64,000 bases of DNA from NCBI GenBank assembly GCA_001553355.1, contig KQ960828.1, forward strand, positions 179,611 to 243,610. The letters are read 5' to 3'. Positions 7,658-16,763 of the stretch are shown piece by piece (the stretch's first letter is position 1; each line of letters starts with the position of its first letter). A model generated the notes under the pieces. That model was not told where the DNA came from and did not search any database. It saw nothing but the letters and a program-made list of their open reading frames with translations. Position numbers and translations under genes: made by a program. This stretch comes from Veillonellaceae bacterium DNF00626. Its GTDB lineage: Bacteria > Bacillota > Negativicutes > Veillonellales > Dialisteraceae.

Positions 7658-7686
7658 AGTATAACATTCTCTTTTTTTTATTTCAA
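7658..7686 (-). promoter_or_regulatory. Promoter of rnpB
   Basis: -35 TTGAAA (7681-7686) and -10 TATACT (7658-7663) with a 17-base spacer place the start at about 7651, directly before helix P1. It lies between the RNA gene and the end of the nif3-like gene. Confidence 0.8.
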
Positions 7687-7690
7687 GATT

Positions 7691-8734
7691 TTATAAATAA
7701 TGAAATATATCGACAGCATCACTATCTTCTTCTACTTCAATAGCCCATTGTCTCTTTTCAAATTCATCTCTTAATCTTTTTGCTAAGGATGAAACGATCA
7801 CACGCTCTGTATAGAAATGCCCACCATCTACTATTAATAAATTTTCTGATGCTTCTTGTGCATCATGATATTTAACATCAGCTGTTAAATATAAATCTGC
7901 TCCGGCAGCTTTAGCAAAACTAAAAAATTCCATGCCGGATCCACCTAATAAAGCTACCTTTTTTACCATATGTGAATCATCTCCGGCATAACGTATACAA
8001 GGAATCTGCAGTTTTTCCTTTATATATAAAATCGCTTCTACCCCTATCATTTCTTTAGGTAAATATCCTATTCGACCCATAAATTCTTGTTTCTCGTGAT
8101 TCTCTAATATATGTATATCAAATGCTATACTTTGATCTATATCTTGAATTATTGTTTTTACCATAGTAAGTAAATGCGTAGGGACACTACATTCTAGACG
8201 TACTAATTTATCCATATTATCTTCATCTTCCAATACATAAAAAAATTGTATCTCATTTTCAGATTGTTCCTTTATCCGCTTTTGTATAACTTTACAATTC
8301 ATGGCAGATGTATATATGGTTACCTTATTCATATATTCTTTATAAACAGGCACAAGCCCCTTACAATTTTGAAGTCCTAACGCTTTCGAAAGAGCATCAT
8401 TTACTCCTTGCTGCGCAGTATCTAAATTTGTATGCGCGGCAAATAATGTAATATCGTTTTTCATTACATCTTTTATAATTTTCCCTTTATCAGATGTTGC
8501 ATCAATTACGTGCAATGATTTAAATAAAAAAGGATGGTGGGAAATAATCATCTGAATCCCATGATTAGCTGCATATCGTACATTATTTCGTGTAACATCA
8601 AGTGAAACCAATATACGCTCGACTTTTTTTGACGGCGTTCCTATTTGCATCCCGGGATGATCCCATTTTTCTGCTAAATATGATGGTGCCCATTCATCCA
8701 TCAATGTCATGATATCCTTTACGTAAATTCCCAT
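7691..8734 (-). CDS. Nif3-like dinuclear metal centre hexameric protein
   Basis: A member of the NIF3/YqfO family, toroid-forming proteins with a two-metal site and unsettled function (GTP cyclohydrolase I type 2 is a common but doubtful name). The 347-residue product has the metal-binding HHPFLF (about 66-71) and a C-terminal half with GGSGMEFF, DVKYHDAQEA and DGGHFYTE supplying further ligands. The roughly 110-residue middle insert is the form seen in Firmicutes YqfO. Start ATG with GGAGGA upstream; it overlaps the end of trmK by 16 bases. The trmK-nif3 pairing is conserved across Firmicutes. Confidence 0.88.
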   Translation of the reverse strand: MGIYVKDIMTLMDEWAPSYLAEKWDHPGMQIGTPSKKVERILVSLDVTRNNVRYAANHGIQMIISHHPFLFKSLHVIDATSDKGKIIKDVMKNDITLFAAHTNLDTAQQGVNDALSKALGLQNCKGLVPVYKEYMNKVTIYTSAMNCKVIQKRIKEQSENEIQFFYVLEDEDNMDKLVRLECSVPTHLLTMVKTIIQDIDQSIAFDIHILENHEKQEFMGRIGYLPKEMIGVEAILYIKEKLQIPCIRYAGDDSHMVKKVALLGGSGMEFFSFAKAAGADLYLTADVKYHDAQEASENLLIVDGGHFYTERVIVSSLAKRLRDEFEKRQWAIEVEEDSDAVDIFHYL

Positions 8735-9414
8735 AGAATTTCCTCCAATCTTTTTTTATCATCAAGCGCCTTTTCTCTCTTTTTTAAATTTTGTGCATTT
8801 TTAGTATCCATAGGGATATTTTCAATGATTAATGCCTTTTTCTTTATTATTTTCTTTAAATATTCAACAAATAAAGGATCTTCGTACCTACTATGAGTTA
8901 CGCCTATTTCAGCATCAAATAAAGAGAATCCCTTCATTTCGCCATGTGTAACTAATAATATTTCATAAAATCGCTCTGCTTCATGTGCCAATAGTTCTTT
9001 TGCAATTTTATAATGATTCTGTTGTAACCATAATCGCAATTCTGCTATATAATTTTGCGGTTGTAATATAAACCAAGATATTCGGCTACATATTTGAGGA
9101 CTATCTTTCATAATTGATTGTATCATCAATCCACCCATGCCGGCCATAATAACGCCATTTACCAATTCATTATTTAAAATAGATAATCCTGCCCCTATTT
9201 TTACTTTTGCTTGTGATAATAAATTTTCATTATGCAAATGATTCATTGCCCGACTTGCAGGACCTTTATGTATATCTGATGCTATCGCCTTTTGTATCCT
9301 TTTAGTTTTCAAAAGATAAATAGGTAAATAAGCATGATCCGTACCTATGTCTGCAATACATTGACAATTAGGCACTAAATCTGCTACTGCCTGTAGTCTT
9401 GGTGATAATTTCAT
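8719..9414 (-). CDS. trmK: tRNA (adenine-22-N1)-methyltransferase
   Basis: TrmK methylates A22 in the D-arm of tRNAs using SAM. The 231-residue protein starts with LSPRLQAVADLVP (3-15), then the SAM site IADIGTDHAYLP (about 20-31) and the catalytic-region motif GVIMAGMGGLMI (about 87-98), all diagnostic of the TrmK/YqfN family. Start supported by AGGG just upstream. It is translationally coupled to the nif3-like gene through a 16-base overlap and preceded by the tRNA terminator, so its transcription must start nearby or by readthrough; I see no clear promoter between. Confidence 0.9.
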   Translation of the reverse strand: MKLSPRLQAVADLVPNCQCIADIGTDHAYLPIYLLKTKRIQKAIASDIHKGPASRAMNHLHNENLLSQAKVKIGAGLSILNNELVNGVIMAGMGGLMIQSIMKDSPQICSRISWFILQPQNYIAELRLWLQQNHYKIAKELLAHEAERFYEILLVTHGEMKGFSLFDAEIGVTHSRYEDPLFVEYLKKIIKKKALIIENIPMDTKNAQNLKKREKALDDKKRLEEILWEFT

Positions 9415-9428
9415 CTTTCCCTCTCCAC

Positions 9429-9456
9429 AAAAAAAGACCGAGTAACCTACTCAGCC
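9429..9456 (-). terminator. Terminator of the solitary tRNA gene
   Basis: Stem 9436-9444 with 9448-9456 (9 pairs, including G-U pairs, triloop) followed by T7 on the minus strand. It lies 13 bases past the tRNA CCA end and before trmK. Confidence 0.8.
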
Positions 9457-9468
9457 TTCAAATTTTAT

Positions 9469-9545
9469 TGGTGGGCCCACTAGGACTCGAACCTAGGACC
9501 AGGCGGTTATGAGCCGCCGGCTCTGACCAACTGAGCTATGGGCCC
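9469..9545 (-). tRNA. tRNA with CAU anticodon (elongator Met, or Ile2 after lysidine)
   Basis: A 77-nucleotide cloverleaf with encoded CCA: acceptor GGGCCCA, D-arm AGCTCAGTTGGTCAGAGC, anticodon loop CTCATAA giving CAU, and T-arm GGTTCGAGTCC. CAU may read Met codons or, if C34 is converted to lysidine by TilS, AUA isoleucine. The acceptor has C4-G69 and C5-G68 pairs, which are recognised features of Ile2 substrates of TilS, so Ile2 is a real possibility. It is not an initiator, because the acceptor is fully paired at position 1. It has its own promoter and terminator. Confidence 0.95.
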
Positions 9546-9564
9546 TCATGCACCAACAAGTAAT

Positions 9565-9593
9565 ATTTTACCAGTAAATACACGTGCCGTCAA
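9565..9593 (-). promoter_or_regulatory. Promoter of the CAU tRNA
   Basis: -35 TTGACG (9588-9593), 17-base spacer, -10 TAAAAT (9565-9570) preceded by TGG. Predicted start is about 12 bases before the mature tRNA 5' end. Confidence 0.7.
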
Positions 9594-9600
9594 TATATAT

Positions 9601-10746
9601 TCAGTTACTAATCAAGGATTTGCCCGATTTTTTTAATTTACTAAGAGCTTTACTTTCTATCTGACGAATTCGTTCACGTGTGACATCAAAATATTTCCCA
9701 ACTTCTTCCAAAGTTCGAGCTTTCCCATCATATAAACCAAAACGCAATTCCAAAACATGTCGTTCTCTCTCTGTTAACTCTTTTAATAAATCTTCAATTT
9801 GTTCACGAAGTAAAATAGAATTAGCTGCTTCATCAGGAGCAATAGCTTCAGGGTCCTCAATAAAATCACCTAAATGGGAATCATCTTTTTCCCCAATTGG
9901 CGTCTCTAAAGAAATAGGATCTTGAGCTATTTTTTTTATTTCACGTATTTTAGCCGGTGTTACACCCATAGCTTTTGCTAATTCTTCATTAGTAGCTTCT
10001 CTTCCTTTTTCTTGGAGTAATGTGCGCGAAAAGCGATTTAATTTGTTTATAGTTTCTACCATATGCACAGGAACACGAATCGTCCTTGCTTGATCTGCAA
10101 TCGCTCTTGTAATGGCTTGTCGAATCCACCATGTAGCATATGTACTAAATTTATAGCCCTTTGTATAATCGAATTTATCAACAGCTTTTAATAATCCAAG
10201 ATTACCTTCCTGAATCAAATCCAAAAATTGCATTCCGCGACCTAAATATTTTTTGGCAATAGACACGACCAAACGTAAATTAGCATCAGATAATGCTTTT
10301 TTAGCCAATACAGCGTCCTCTTTATCTGCTTTTGTAGCCTTAGCTTTTCCGCCTTTTTCTACTCTCTTAGCTAATACCACCTCTTCATCTGCCGTGAGCA
10401 ATTCCACTGAACCAATTTCTTTTAAATACATTTTTACAGGATCATCAATATTGATTGATTCATTTATATCTACATTAGCTAATACTTCTTCAATATCCTG
10501 CTCTTCTGTTTTTTCATCATTTTCTTCATCCAATAATTCTAACTCTTCATCAGAAGCATCTTCCGTAAAAGTGACCGTAATATCCGACTGAAATAATCCT
10601 TCGTAAATATCAGATAAAGCTGTTTTATCTAAATGTTCTCTTGTGATAAATGCCATAATGTCTTTATTTGAGATCGAATTATCGCCATCTGTTTGCTTTT
10701 TTAATTCTTCTATCCAATTATTCATTCTTACCGTTTTTTGACCCAT
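9601..10746 (-). CDS. rpoD: Primary sigma factor RpoD (sigma-70/sigma-A)
   Basis: Housekeeping sigma subunit of RNA polymerase. From the chosen ATG (AAGGAGAG 6 bases upstream) the product has 381 residues: a short region 1.1 (about 10-60), an acidic linker (62-100), region 1.2 ([11 protein letters not shown], 102-112), region 2 with [21 protein letters not shown] core and [17 protein letters not shown] (203-219), region 3, and region 4 ending in [14 protein letters not shown]. The size is that of Gram-positive SigA. A longer reading frame exists upstream but lacks a ribosome site and runs back toward dnaG. The dnaG-rpoD order is the classical macromolecular synthesis operon. Confidence 0.95.
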   Translation of the reverse strand: MGQKTVRMNNWIEELKKQTDGDNSISNKDIMAFITREHLDKTALSDIYEGLFQSDITVTFTEDASDEELELLDEENDEKTEEQDIEEVLANVDINESINIDDPVKMYLKEIGSVELLTADEEVVLAKRVEKGGKAKATKADKEDAVLAKKALSDANLRLVVSIAKKYLGRGMQFLDLIQEGNLGLLKAVDKFDYTKGYKFSTYATWWIRQAITRAIADQARTIRVPVHMVETINKLNRFSRTLLQEKGREATNEELAKAMGVTPAKIREIKKIAQDPISLETPIGEKDDSHLGDFIEDPEAIAPDEAANSILLREQIEDLLKELTERERHVLELRFGLYDGKARTLEEVGKYFDVTRERIRQIESKALSKLKKSGKSLISN

Positions 10747-10777
10747 ATAGCTCTCCTTCATCACAATACATATATAA

Positions 10778-12562
10778 CTATAATAAACGAATTTCATTAC
10801 TCAATTCAATACAAATCATTTGTTCCTTTTTCGCCTCCTCCGGATTCGTTATCATTAATTCTGAAGCCCTTTTCGTATGATATTTATACTCATTTTGCAA
10901 ATATATTTTCCTTAAAAGTCTGATATATTCCTTCAAAATAATTTCTCGATTATTTTCTTGCAACATAAGTTTTGCCAATTCTTGTGTCTCGTCACGTTCC
11001 AACTGCATTTCTACTTTTTCAACACTTATCTCTTGCCCCTTCATGCTCTTAAGTATTTTATATAACCGATCATAAAATGGCAAAGTAAATTGATAATTAT
11101 CAAGCAATGCCAATTCCTCAGGAAACATGCGATGTATAAGACAATATCTTAATATCTCGCATTCCATTTTACATTGTTTTTGCGACACATCTTTAGACAA
11201 AGCTCCAATTTCATCAGAATTTGTACGAGGAGAAATATAAACTTTGGAATGATTCTCTTTAGTATAACGAATAGCTTCACTACGAATAAGACCTTCATCC
11301 ATATGCAATTTTTTCGACATTTTACGAATAAAAGCATTAAATACATATGTATTTTCTTGTGCAGCCAAAGACGAAAACATTTCTGTTAAAATATGTTGCT
11401 GTCCATCCAAAGTTGTACCATCATATTGTTTGCACAATGAATGGAATAAATAATCTAATGCCGGTTCCGCCTGTTTAACAACTTCTAAAAAAGCCTCTCC
11501 ACCATGTAAATTGACAAACTCATCCGGATCTTTCCCTTCGCCGATAAGTGCCACTCTCAATTTTAATCCCACTGATCCGGCTATTTCTAAAGCACGTTTG
11601 GTCGCATTTTGACCGGCAGAATCCATGTCATAACTAAATACTACCTCATCAGCATATCTTTTCAATAATCGTGCCTGTTCGATAGTAAACGCTGTTCCCA
11701 AAGAAGCTACCGCATTTTGTATACCATGAGTATGAAGTGAAATAGCATCCATATACCCTTCCACCATGATAGCTTGTCTTTTCTTTCGTATTTCCGGAAG
11801 AGCTTGATAAATGGGGAATAACAAACGACGCTTATTGAATATAGGCGTTTCAGGTGAATTCAAATATTTAGCTAAACTATCTTGACTATTAAGAACACGT
11901 CCGCCAAAAGCCACCACTTTCCCTCGTAAATCCATAATAGGAAACATGCATCTATTTCTAAACACATCATAATGCTTATTATTCTTAACACCCACCAATC
12001 CGGATTGAATTAATACATCTGGACGCACATGCTTTCTTTCTATAAAATCTCGATATAAACGATCCCACTCCGGCGGGGCAAACCCCAACTTGAATTTATC
12101 AATAGTTTCTCTTGATAAATGACGCTTAGTAAAATAAGCAAGTCCGGCTTTTCCCATCTGTGTTTTTAACAGACAATTATGAAAATATTCTCCCGCTAAT
12201 TGTGCCACTTCATATAATTGCTCTTTGAAAGCTGCTTCTTTTTTTTCTTCTTCAGAATATGATTCTTCCGGTATTTCCATATGTGCCATATTGGCCAATT
12301 TTTCTACAGCATCTGTAAAAGACATTGATTCCATTTTTTCTACAAATGTAATCATATCTCCCGATACATGACACCCGAAGCAATAGTAAAATCCTTCTTC
12401 CAAAGAAATAGAAAAAGAAGGAGTTCTCTCATTATGAAAGGGACAACAGGCCCAGTACTTACTCCCTTTTTTCTTAATATCAACCCCATAAGATTGAATG
12501 ACATCTGTTATATATAATGTATCCTTGAGTCGCTGAAGGAACTCATTATTAAATTTAATCAT
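10778..12562 (-). CDS. dnaG: DNA primase
   Basis: DnaG makes RNA primers at the replication fork and interacts with the DnaB helicase. The 594-residue product has the CHC2 zinc site CPFH...CFGC (40-43 and 61-64), the catalytic Toprim core with [19 protein letters not shown] and GKDPDEF, and a C-terminal helicase-binding region that is more variable. Start ATG has AAGGAGG 6 bases upstream. It precedes rpoD by 31 bases. A terminator lies just upstream at 12588-12617, separating it from the ATP-grasp gene, so the dnaG promoter must be in or next to that short gap. Confidence 0.95.
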   Translation of the reverse strand: MIKFNNEFLQRLKDTLYITDVIQSYGVDIKKKGSKYWACCPFHNERTPSFSISLEEGFYYCFGCHVSGDMITFVEKMESMSFTDAVEKLANMAHMEIPEESYSEEEKKEAAFKEQLYEVAQLAGEYFHNCLLKTQMGKAGLAYFTKRHLSRETIDKFKLGFAPPEWDRLYRDFIERKHVRPDVLIQSGLVGVKNNKHYDVFRNRCMFPIMDLRGKVVAFGGRVLNSQDSLAKYLNSPETPIFNKRRLLFPIYQALPEIRKKRQAIMVEGYMDAISLHTHGIQNAVASLGTAFTIEQARLLKRYADEVVFSYDMDSAGQNATKRALEIAGSVGLKLRVALIGEGKDPDEFVNLHGGEAFLEVVKQAEPALDYLFHSLCKQYDGTTLDGQQHILTEMFSSLAAQENTYVFNAFIRKMSKKLHMDEGLIRSEAIRYTKENHSKVYISPRTNSDEIGALSKDVSQKQCKMECEILRYCLIHRMFPEELALLDNYQFTLPFYDRLYKILKSMKGQEISVEKVEMQLERDETQELAKLMLQENNREIILKEYIRLLRKIYLQNEYKYHTKRASELMITNPEEAKKEQMICIELSNEIRLL

Positions 12563-12587
12563 CGTTCCTCCTTTTTAATAAAATACG

Positions 12588-12617
12588 AAAAAACTGACAA
12601 TAAAATATTTGTCAGTT
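12588..12617 (-). terminator. Terminator after the ATP-grasp gene
   Basis: 9-base-pair stem AACTGACAA (12592-12600) with TTGTCAGTT (12609-12617), followed on the minus strand by a short T-run. It lies between the ATP-grasp gene and dnaG. Confidence 0.75.
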
Positions 12618-12637
12618 CCTCCTTTCTATTAACACCT

Positions 12638-13375
12638 TTAATTAACCGTTTCTTCTAACATAGATTCCTTTATTAACTCTTGCCAACGAGTCATAAGAAT
12701 TTTTGTATATAATACCGGATCCAGCCCAAAACTACTCAACGCATACGCATCACTAACTTCCACTAAAAGAGTCTTCCCCTCATCAGTTACGCCAAAATCT
12801 AAAGCATAAGCCTGCGGTGCTGAATGATAAGCTTCCACAGCATTTTTCAATATACCGGGATCCGGAAATAAATCCCATTGTCCACGATAAGGACTTAAGC
12901 CCACAATATTTCCCTGAAGGACCCAAATTCTCCACTCTGACAGGAATTTGACCTTTTCACTACACCAAACATGAATGTCTTCCAATCCACCGCCTAATTT
13001 TATTAAGTCTTCTGATTTATCAAGCACTGTACCACGGAAACGTTTCACATCTACTACCGGTTTTACAAATACATGCCAATATTCCGGATGACTGGTAATA
13101 GTAAATAAAGTGGATTGCCATATTTTCCTTCCTACAAATGGCATTAATTCATCAGGATAATCAACAGGCGTTAATTGAACACCTAATTTGTCCAAAGCTA
13201 CACTTACATCTGAAAAAGTTCCTACTACCAAATCAGTTGGGTCATTATCTGTTACAGAATAAATAGCCTTATATCGAATAATAGGAATATCCATTTTTTC
13301 ACAACCCTGATAAACAGAATAACAATTCTGATTATATAAATCTCCAGAGTGACGAACACGGATAAATGCTTTCAT
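12638..13375 (-). CDS. ATP-grasp domain protein, DUF4343 type
   Basis: The 245-residue product matches the pattern of DUF4343/ATP-grasp proteins: HVFVKPVVDVKRFRG around 101-115 (nucleotide-contacting Lys), EWRIWVLQGNIVG around 147-159, and a C-terminal metal-site segment LLVEVSDAYALSSFGLD around 204-220. Such enzymes usually ligate a carboxylate to an amine with ATP, but the substrate here is unknown. The ATG has AGGGGG 4 bases upstream. It stands between uppP and dnaG with a terminator after it. No peptide precursor or partner enzyme is visible beside it, so I do not propose a pathway. Confidence 0.7.
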   Translation of the reverse strand: MKAFIRVRHSGDLYNQNCYSVYQGCEKMDIPIIRYKAIYSVTDNDPTDLVVGTFSDVSVALDKLGVQLTPVDYPDELMPFVGRKIWQSTLFTITSHPEYWHVFVKPVVDVKRFRGTVLDKSEDLIKLGGGLEDIHVWCSEKVKFLSEWRIWVLQGNIVGLSPYRGQWDLFPDPGILKNAVEAYHSAPQAYALDFGVTDEGKTLLVEVSDAYALSSFGLDPVLYTKILMTRWQELIKESMLEETVN

Positions 13376-13445
13376 GAAGCCCCCTATAAATAATCTATAA
13401 CTACTGTGTTTTTCATAATATCATCTTTAAATCAAAGTAGCAACT

Positions 13446-14237
13446 TTACATAAAATATATAAGGGCAAAAATAGCTACCAAGAATCTATACACAGCAAAT
13501 CCGGTTAACGTCGAAGTATTTAAAAATTTCAAAAACCAAAGTATTGAACCATAAGCTACGATAAATGATGTAATAAATCCTACCGCCAATATTCCAAAAT
13601 CGTTCATTGATAAACTATTAGCCGCTTTATATAAATCATATAGACACGCTAAGAACATAAGCGGCACTGCCATAATAAAGGAAAAATCTGCTGCAGCCTT
13701 TCTCGATATTCCCAAAAAAAGACAACCTGCAATCGTACTACCGCTTCGAGAAAATCCGGGCCAAAGTGAAAGACATTGAAATAATCCAATCTTCAATGCA
13801 TTCAATGACCGAATTTCATCTACATTATTCACATGAAAAGCTGTCCGTTTCTTCTCCGCTACTATCATAAATAGACCGCCCAATACAAGCCCAATAATCA
13901 CCGTCATAGGGCTAAAAAGTCGTTCTTTAATAAACCCATGTCCGATTAACCCCAATAAACAAGCAGGAAACATGGCAATAGCTAAATTCAATGGTGATGC
14001 CCCTTTGGTAAGAAACCAATGATGGGTATTTAACATGTATAAAAACTTCTCTCTATATACAACTAATACAGATAAAATAGCACCTAATTGAATAAATATT
14101 TCAAAAACATCAGCTACTTCTCCGGTAAACCCAAGCATATGTCCTATGATAATCATATGCCCGGTACTTGATACCGGAATATATTCTGTTAATCCTTCTA
14201 CAATACCTATAACAACCGCACAAAAATACTCGTACAC
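13446..14237 (-). CDS. uppP: Undecaprenyl-diphosphatase
   Basis: UppP (BacA) dephosphorylates undecaprenyl pyrophosphate to recycle the carrier lipid of peptidoglycan and other envelope polymers, and confers bacitracin tolerance. The 263-residue membrane protein has both catalytic loops: EGLTEYIPVSSTGHMI (about 14-29) and PGFSRSGSTIAGC (about 158-170). About eight helices can be seen. The start codon is GTG with only a weak purine-rich site upstream. It lies downstream of the secreted repeat protein after 34 bases on the same strand. Confidence 0.93.
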   Translation of the reverse strand: MYEYFCAVVIGIVEGLTEYIPVSSTGHMIIIGHMLGFTGEVADVFEIFIQLGAILSVLVVYREKFLYMLNTHHWFLTKGASPLNLAIAMFPACLLGLIGHGFIKERLFSPMTVIIGLVLGGLFMIVAEKKRTAFHVNNVDEIRSLNALKIGLFQCLSLWPGFSRSGSTIAGCLFLGISRKAAADFSFIMAVPLMFLACLYDLYKAANSLSMNDFGILAVGFITSFIVAYGSILWFLKFLNTSTLTGFAVYRFLVAIFALIYFM

Positions 14238-14271
14238 TTTTCTCGCACCCCTATAATTTTTTAGTAAAACT

Positions 14272-15447
14272 TTATTTGTTCTTTTTTTGATCTATTTGTG
14301 GATTTTTTGTAACTAAAATACCATCTACTTTTTGTCTAACAAAAAACAAAATCATAATATATCGTTTATCGGCAGAAAAATAAATATAAGATGTTCTTAC
14401 ATGCCCTGAAGATGTATCTACTTCCATTTTATTCGGCTTACCATATAAAAGCTCTGCAGTTGATATATCATCACCTAACGCCAATCCACGGGCAGTAATC
14501 ATTTTATTATTATACAAAAATAAAGTTTCTATATAATGACTTTTAGCAGTTACTCGTACCGCATATCCACTATAATACCAGGTTTCTTCTTGCGGATTAG
14601 TAATTTTCTTTTCCCATGTATCCCATGGATATGCCGATAACTGATCCCCAATTTTAAACCCTGCTAAATGGAACTCATTATTTAATAATTGCCCCGGTTT
14701 CTTTTTATTCAACCCATTGTTTGGAGATGAATTTTTTTCTAAACTCATTTGTATTGATATCACATTATTATCTTTCACCATAAAAATGATTTTTTTATCA
14801 CGCAGAGTATAAATGAGATGAAATTGTTTTTTCTCGCCATCCCATAAAACTTCTGTTGGAGTCCCGTAAGTTCGAAGTACATTTTCCCGTAAATCTCCAA
14901 CACTTATTCCACGAGCAGTTACAACATTTTTACCATCAATATAAAATGATACCATTCCTCGAAAAGAAATCCGCTTGTTTAAATTTAAATCCTTTCTGTT
15001 CGTATAAAAATAAGGCGCATCATTATTGACAATAACAGTAAACCCATCCCAATGAAATTCATCACGCAGGAAATGATGAGTCACCTTATCGGCTTTTCCC
15101 TTCAATGCCACGATCTTTTCAACAGATTCCCCTAATTTTATTCGACTAAGGGTAAAATCCATTTCATTCAACGCTTTCCCTTGAATATCTTTCAATTTTT
15201 GTATATTTTTAGATTCACTCTTTACTGATTTTACCTTCGTTTTTACTGCCTTATCAGTTTTTTTTACGTTTGTTGCAGGTATATTCTTTCCCGTTGCAGC
15301 ATTAGACAATCCTTTTTTCTCATTTGTCTTTTTGGTTTGCCCATCAATTACCGGAGGATTCTTTTCTGTGGCTTGTACAACATTGCTTATCATTCCACCA
15401 AATGAACACGATAAAAATAAAATTGCTAATCCCAATTTATATCTCAT
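14272..15447 (-). CDS. Secreted protein with four BamE/SmpA-like Gly-x-Pro repeats
   Basis: I do not recognise a named family. The 391-residue product starts with a signal peptide (1-26, cleavage after VVQA), then a Lys/Thr-rich unstructured stretch (27-95). The rest contains four related modules at about 98-122, 178-201, 259-281 and 318-342: hydrophobic-G-x-S/D, a helix, then YG-x-P or similar (LSRIKLGESVEKIV, ARGISVGDLRENVL, LAGFKIGDQL, ARGLALGDDISTAE). That G-x-helix-G-x-P pattern resembles BamE/SmpA folds, arranged as two pairs. The ATG at 15447 is chosen for AGGAGA upstream and the signal peptide; a longer frame has neither. It has a good promoter and ends 34 bases before uppP. Confidence 0.6.
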   Translation of the reverse strand: MRYKLGLAILFLSCSFGGMISNVVQATEKNPPVIDGQTKKTNEKKGLSNAATGKNIPATNVKKTDKAVKTKVKSVKSESKNIQKLKDIQGKALNEMDFTLSRIKLGESVEKIVALKGKADKVTHHFLRDEFHWDGFTVIVNNDAPYFYTNRKDLNLNKRISFRGMVSFYIDGKNVVTARGISVGDLRENVLRTYGTPTEVLWDGEKKQFHLIYTLRDKKIIFMVKDNNVISIQMSLEKNSSPNNGLNKKKPGQLLNNEFHLAGFKIGDQLSAYPWDTWEKKITNPQEETWYYSGYAVRVTAKSHYIETLFLYNNKMITARGLALGDDISTAELLYGKPNKMEVDTSSGHVRTSYIYFSADKRYIMILFFVRQKVDGILVTKNPQIDQKKNK

Positions 15448-15480
15448 TGATATTCTCCTAAAAAAGTAATATTTATTTTT

Positions 15481-15510
15481 ATTATGAAGTTTATACCTTA
15501 GATCTGTCAA
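15481..15510 (-). promoter_or_regulatory. Promoter of the secreted repeat protein
   Basis: -35 TTGACA (15505-15510), 18-base spacer, -10 CATAAT (15481-15486). The predicted leader is short, ending in the AGGAGA ribosome site. Confidence 0.65.
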
Positions 15511-15534
15511 GAGAATGCACCTTATTAAATGACA

Positions 15535-15559
15535 AAGCCGTACATTATAGTACGGTTTT
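15535..15559 (-). terminator. Probable terminator of the flavodoxin-aminotransferase unit
   Basis: Stem CCGTAC (15538-15543) with GTACGG (15550-15555), extended by A-T pairs, followed by a weak T-rich tail on the minus strand. It starts 9 bases after the aminotransferase stop codon. Confidence 0.55.
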
Positions 15560-15567
15560 ATCATTTG

Positions 15568-16740
15568 CTATCCCTGATATTTTTTAACAAAACGTGCCAT
15601 ACGATTCATTGCTTCCTTTAAATTATCTCTACTTGATGCATAAGAAATGCGTACATGATCAAGCCCTTGTTTTCCAAAACAACTTCCCGGTACCACTGCG
15701 ACTTGTTCTTCATGAAGAAGTTTATCGCAAAATTCTTCATCAGATAATCCGGTAGAGCTAATATCCGGGAAAATGTAAAAAGCTCCTTTAGGTTTAAATA
15801 CAGGTAATCCCATCCCTATAATAGCATTATAGACAATTTCGCGACGAGTATGGTACTCATTATACATAGCTTCTACTTCTTCCTTACAATCCCTAAGTGC
15901 TGTTATCGCTCCATATTGACCGGTCACGGGCGCACATAACATACTATATTGATGTACTTTGCAAACAGATTGCATAACTTCTGCAGGTCCACAAGCATAA
16001 CCGATACGCAATCCCGTCATTGCGTAAGATTTTGAAAACCCATTTAATACAATAGTTCGCTCTTTCATATTTGGTAAGGATGCAAAACAAGTATGATTAT
16101 CATCATAAGTTAAATCACAATATATTTCATCAGATATAACAATAAGATCATGTTTTTCGGCAAATACTGCTATTTTTTTCAAAGACTCTTTATCCATGAC
16201 TGTACCGGTAGGATTATTAGGATAACCGATTAACAGTATTTTTGTTTTATCTGTTACGGCAGCTTCTAATTCTTCCACTGTCAGCTTAAATTCGTTTTCA
16301 CATTCCGTAGGAACCAACACAGGAATACCACTCGCCAATTTAACACAGGCAGGATATGCCAAATAAGCCGGATCCGGAATAAGTACTTCATCCCCGGGAT
16401 TAAGCAATGCTTGCATAATTGTATTAATCGCTTCTGAAACGCCGACTGTAATTAAGATTTCATTTTCTGCTCGATATTTTAATTGATATCTTGTAGCAAA
16501 AGTTTTAGCTATTTCTCGACGTAATTCCAAAAGTCCCCAGTTAGACGTATAAGAGGTTTCTTTTTTCTCCAAACTATGTATGCATGATTCTATTACTTTA
16601 TCCGGTGCCGCATAATCAGGTTCACCTACGCCTAACGAAATAACGCCTTTCATCGTTTGTGCAATATCAAAAAATTTACGTATCCCCGATGGCGGAACAG
16701 CTTTTACATTCTCAGAAAGCTTACTATCCCAATTTATCAA
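15568..16740 (-). CDS. Class I/II pyridoxal-phosphate aminotransferase
   Basis: A fold-type I aminotransferase of the aspartate/aromatic subgroup (PatA/AspB-like). The roughly 390-residue protein has SLGVGEPDY near 35-43, the substrate-site YPNNPTGT, the cofactor aspartate region ISDEIYCDL and the PLP lysine in GFSKSYAMTGLRIGY. Which amino acid it uses cannot be read from sequence. I chose the TTG at 16740 because AAAGGA is 8 bases upstream of it; the ATG at 16749 would sit directly on that ribosome site and gives three more residues. It follows the first flavodoxin by 23 bases. Confidence 0.85.
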   Translation of the reverse strand: MINWDSKLSENVKAVPPSGIRKFFDIAQTMKGVISLGVGEPDYAAPDKVIESCIHSLEKKETSYTSNWGLLELRREIAKTFATRYQLKYRAENEILITVGVSEAINTIMQALLNPGDEVLIPDPAYLAYPACVKLASGIPVLVPTECENEFKLTVEELEAAVTDKTKILLIGYPNNPTGTVMDKESLKKIAVFAEKHDLIVISDEIYCDLTYDDNHTCFASLPNMKERTIVLNGFSKSYAMTGLRIGYACGPAEVMQSVCKVHQYSMLCAPVTGQYGAITALRDCKEEVEAMYNEYHTRREIVYNAIIGMGLPVFKPKGAFYIFPDISSTGLSDEEFCDKLLHEEQVAVVPGSCFGKQGLDHVRISYASSRDNLKEAMNRMARFVKKYQG

Positions 16741-16763
16741 TACAATCATCCTTTCATCTTCTG

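Noticed and set aside
7343..7664. Three overlapping plus-strand open frames of 71-99 codons
   Set aside because: They lie wholly within the RNase P RNA gene on the other strand; the conserved RNA core and promoter explain the sequence.
9680..10591. Plus-strand open frames of 81 and 112 codons opposite rpoD
   Set aside because: Antisense shadows of a highly conserved sigma factor, without ribosome sites or recognisable domains.
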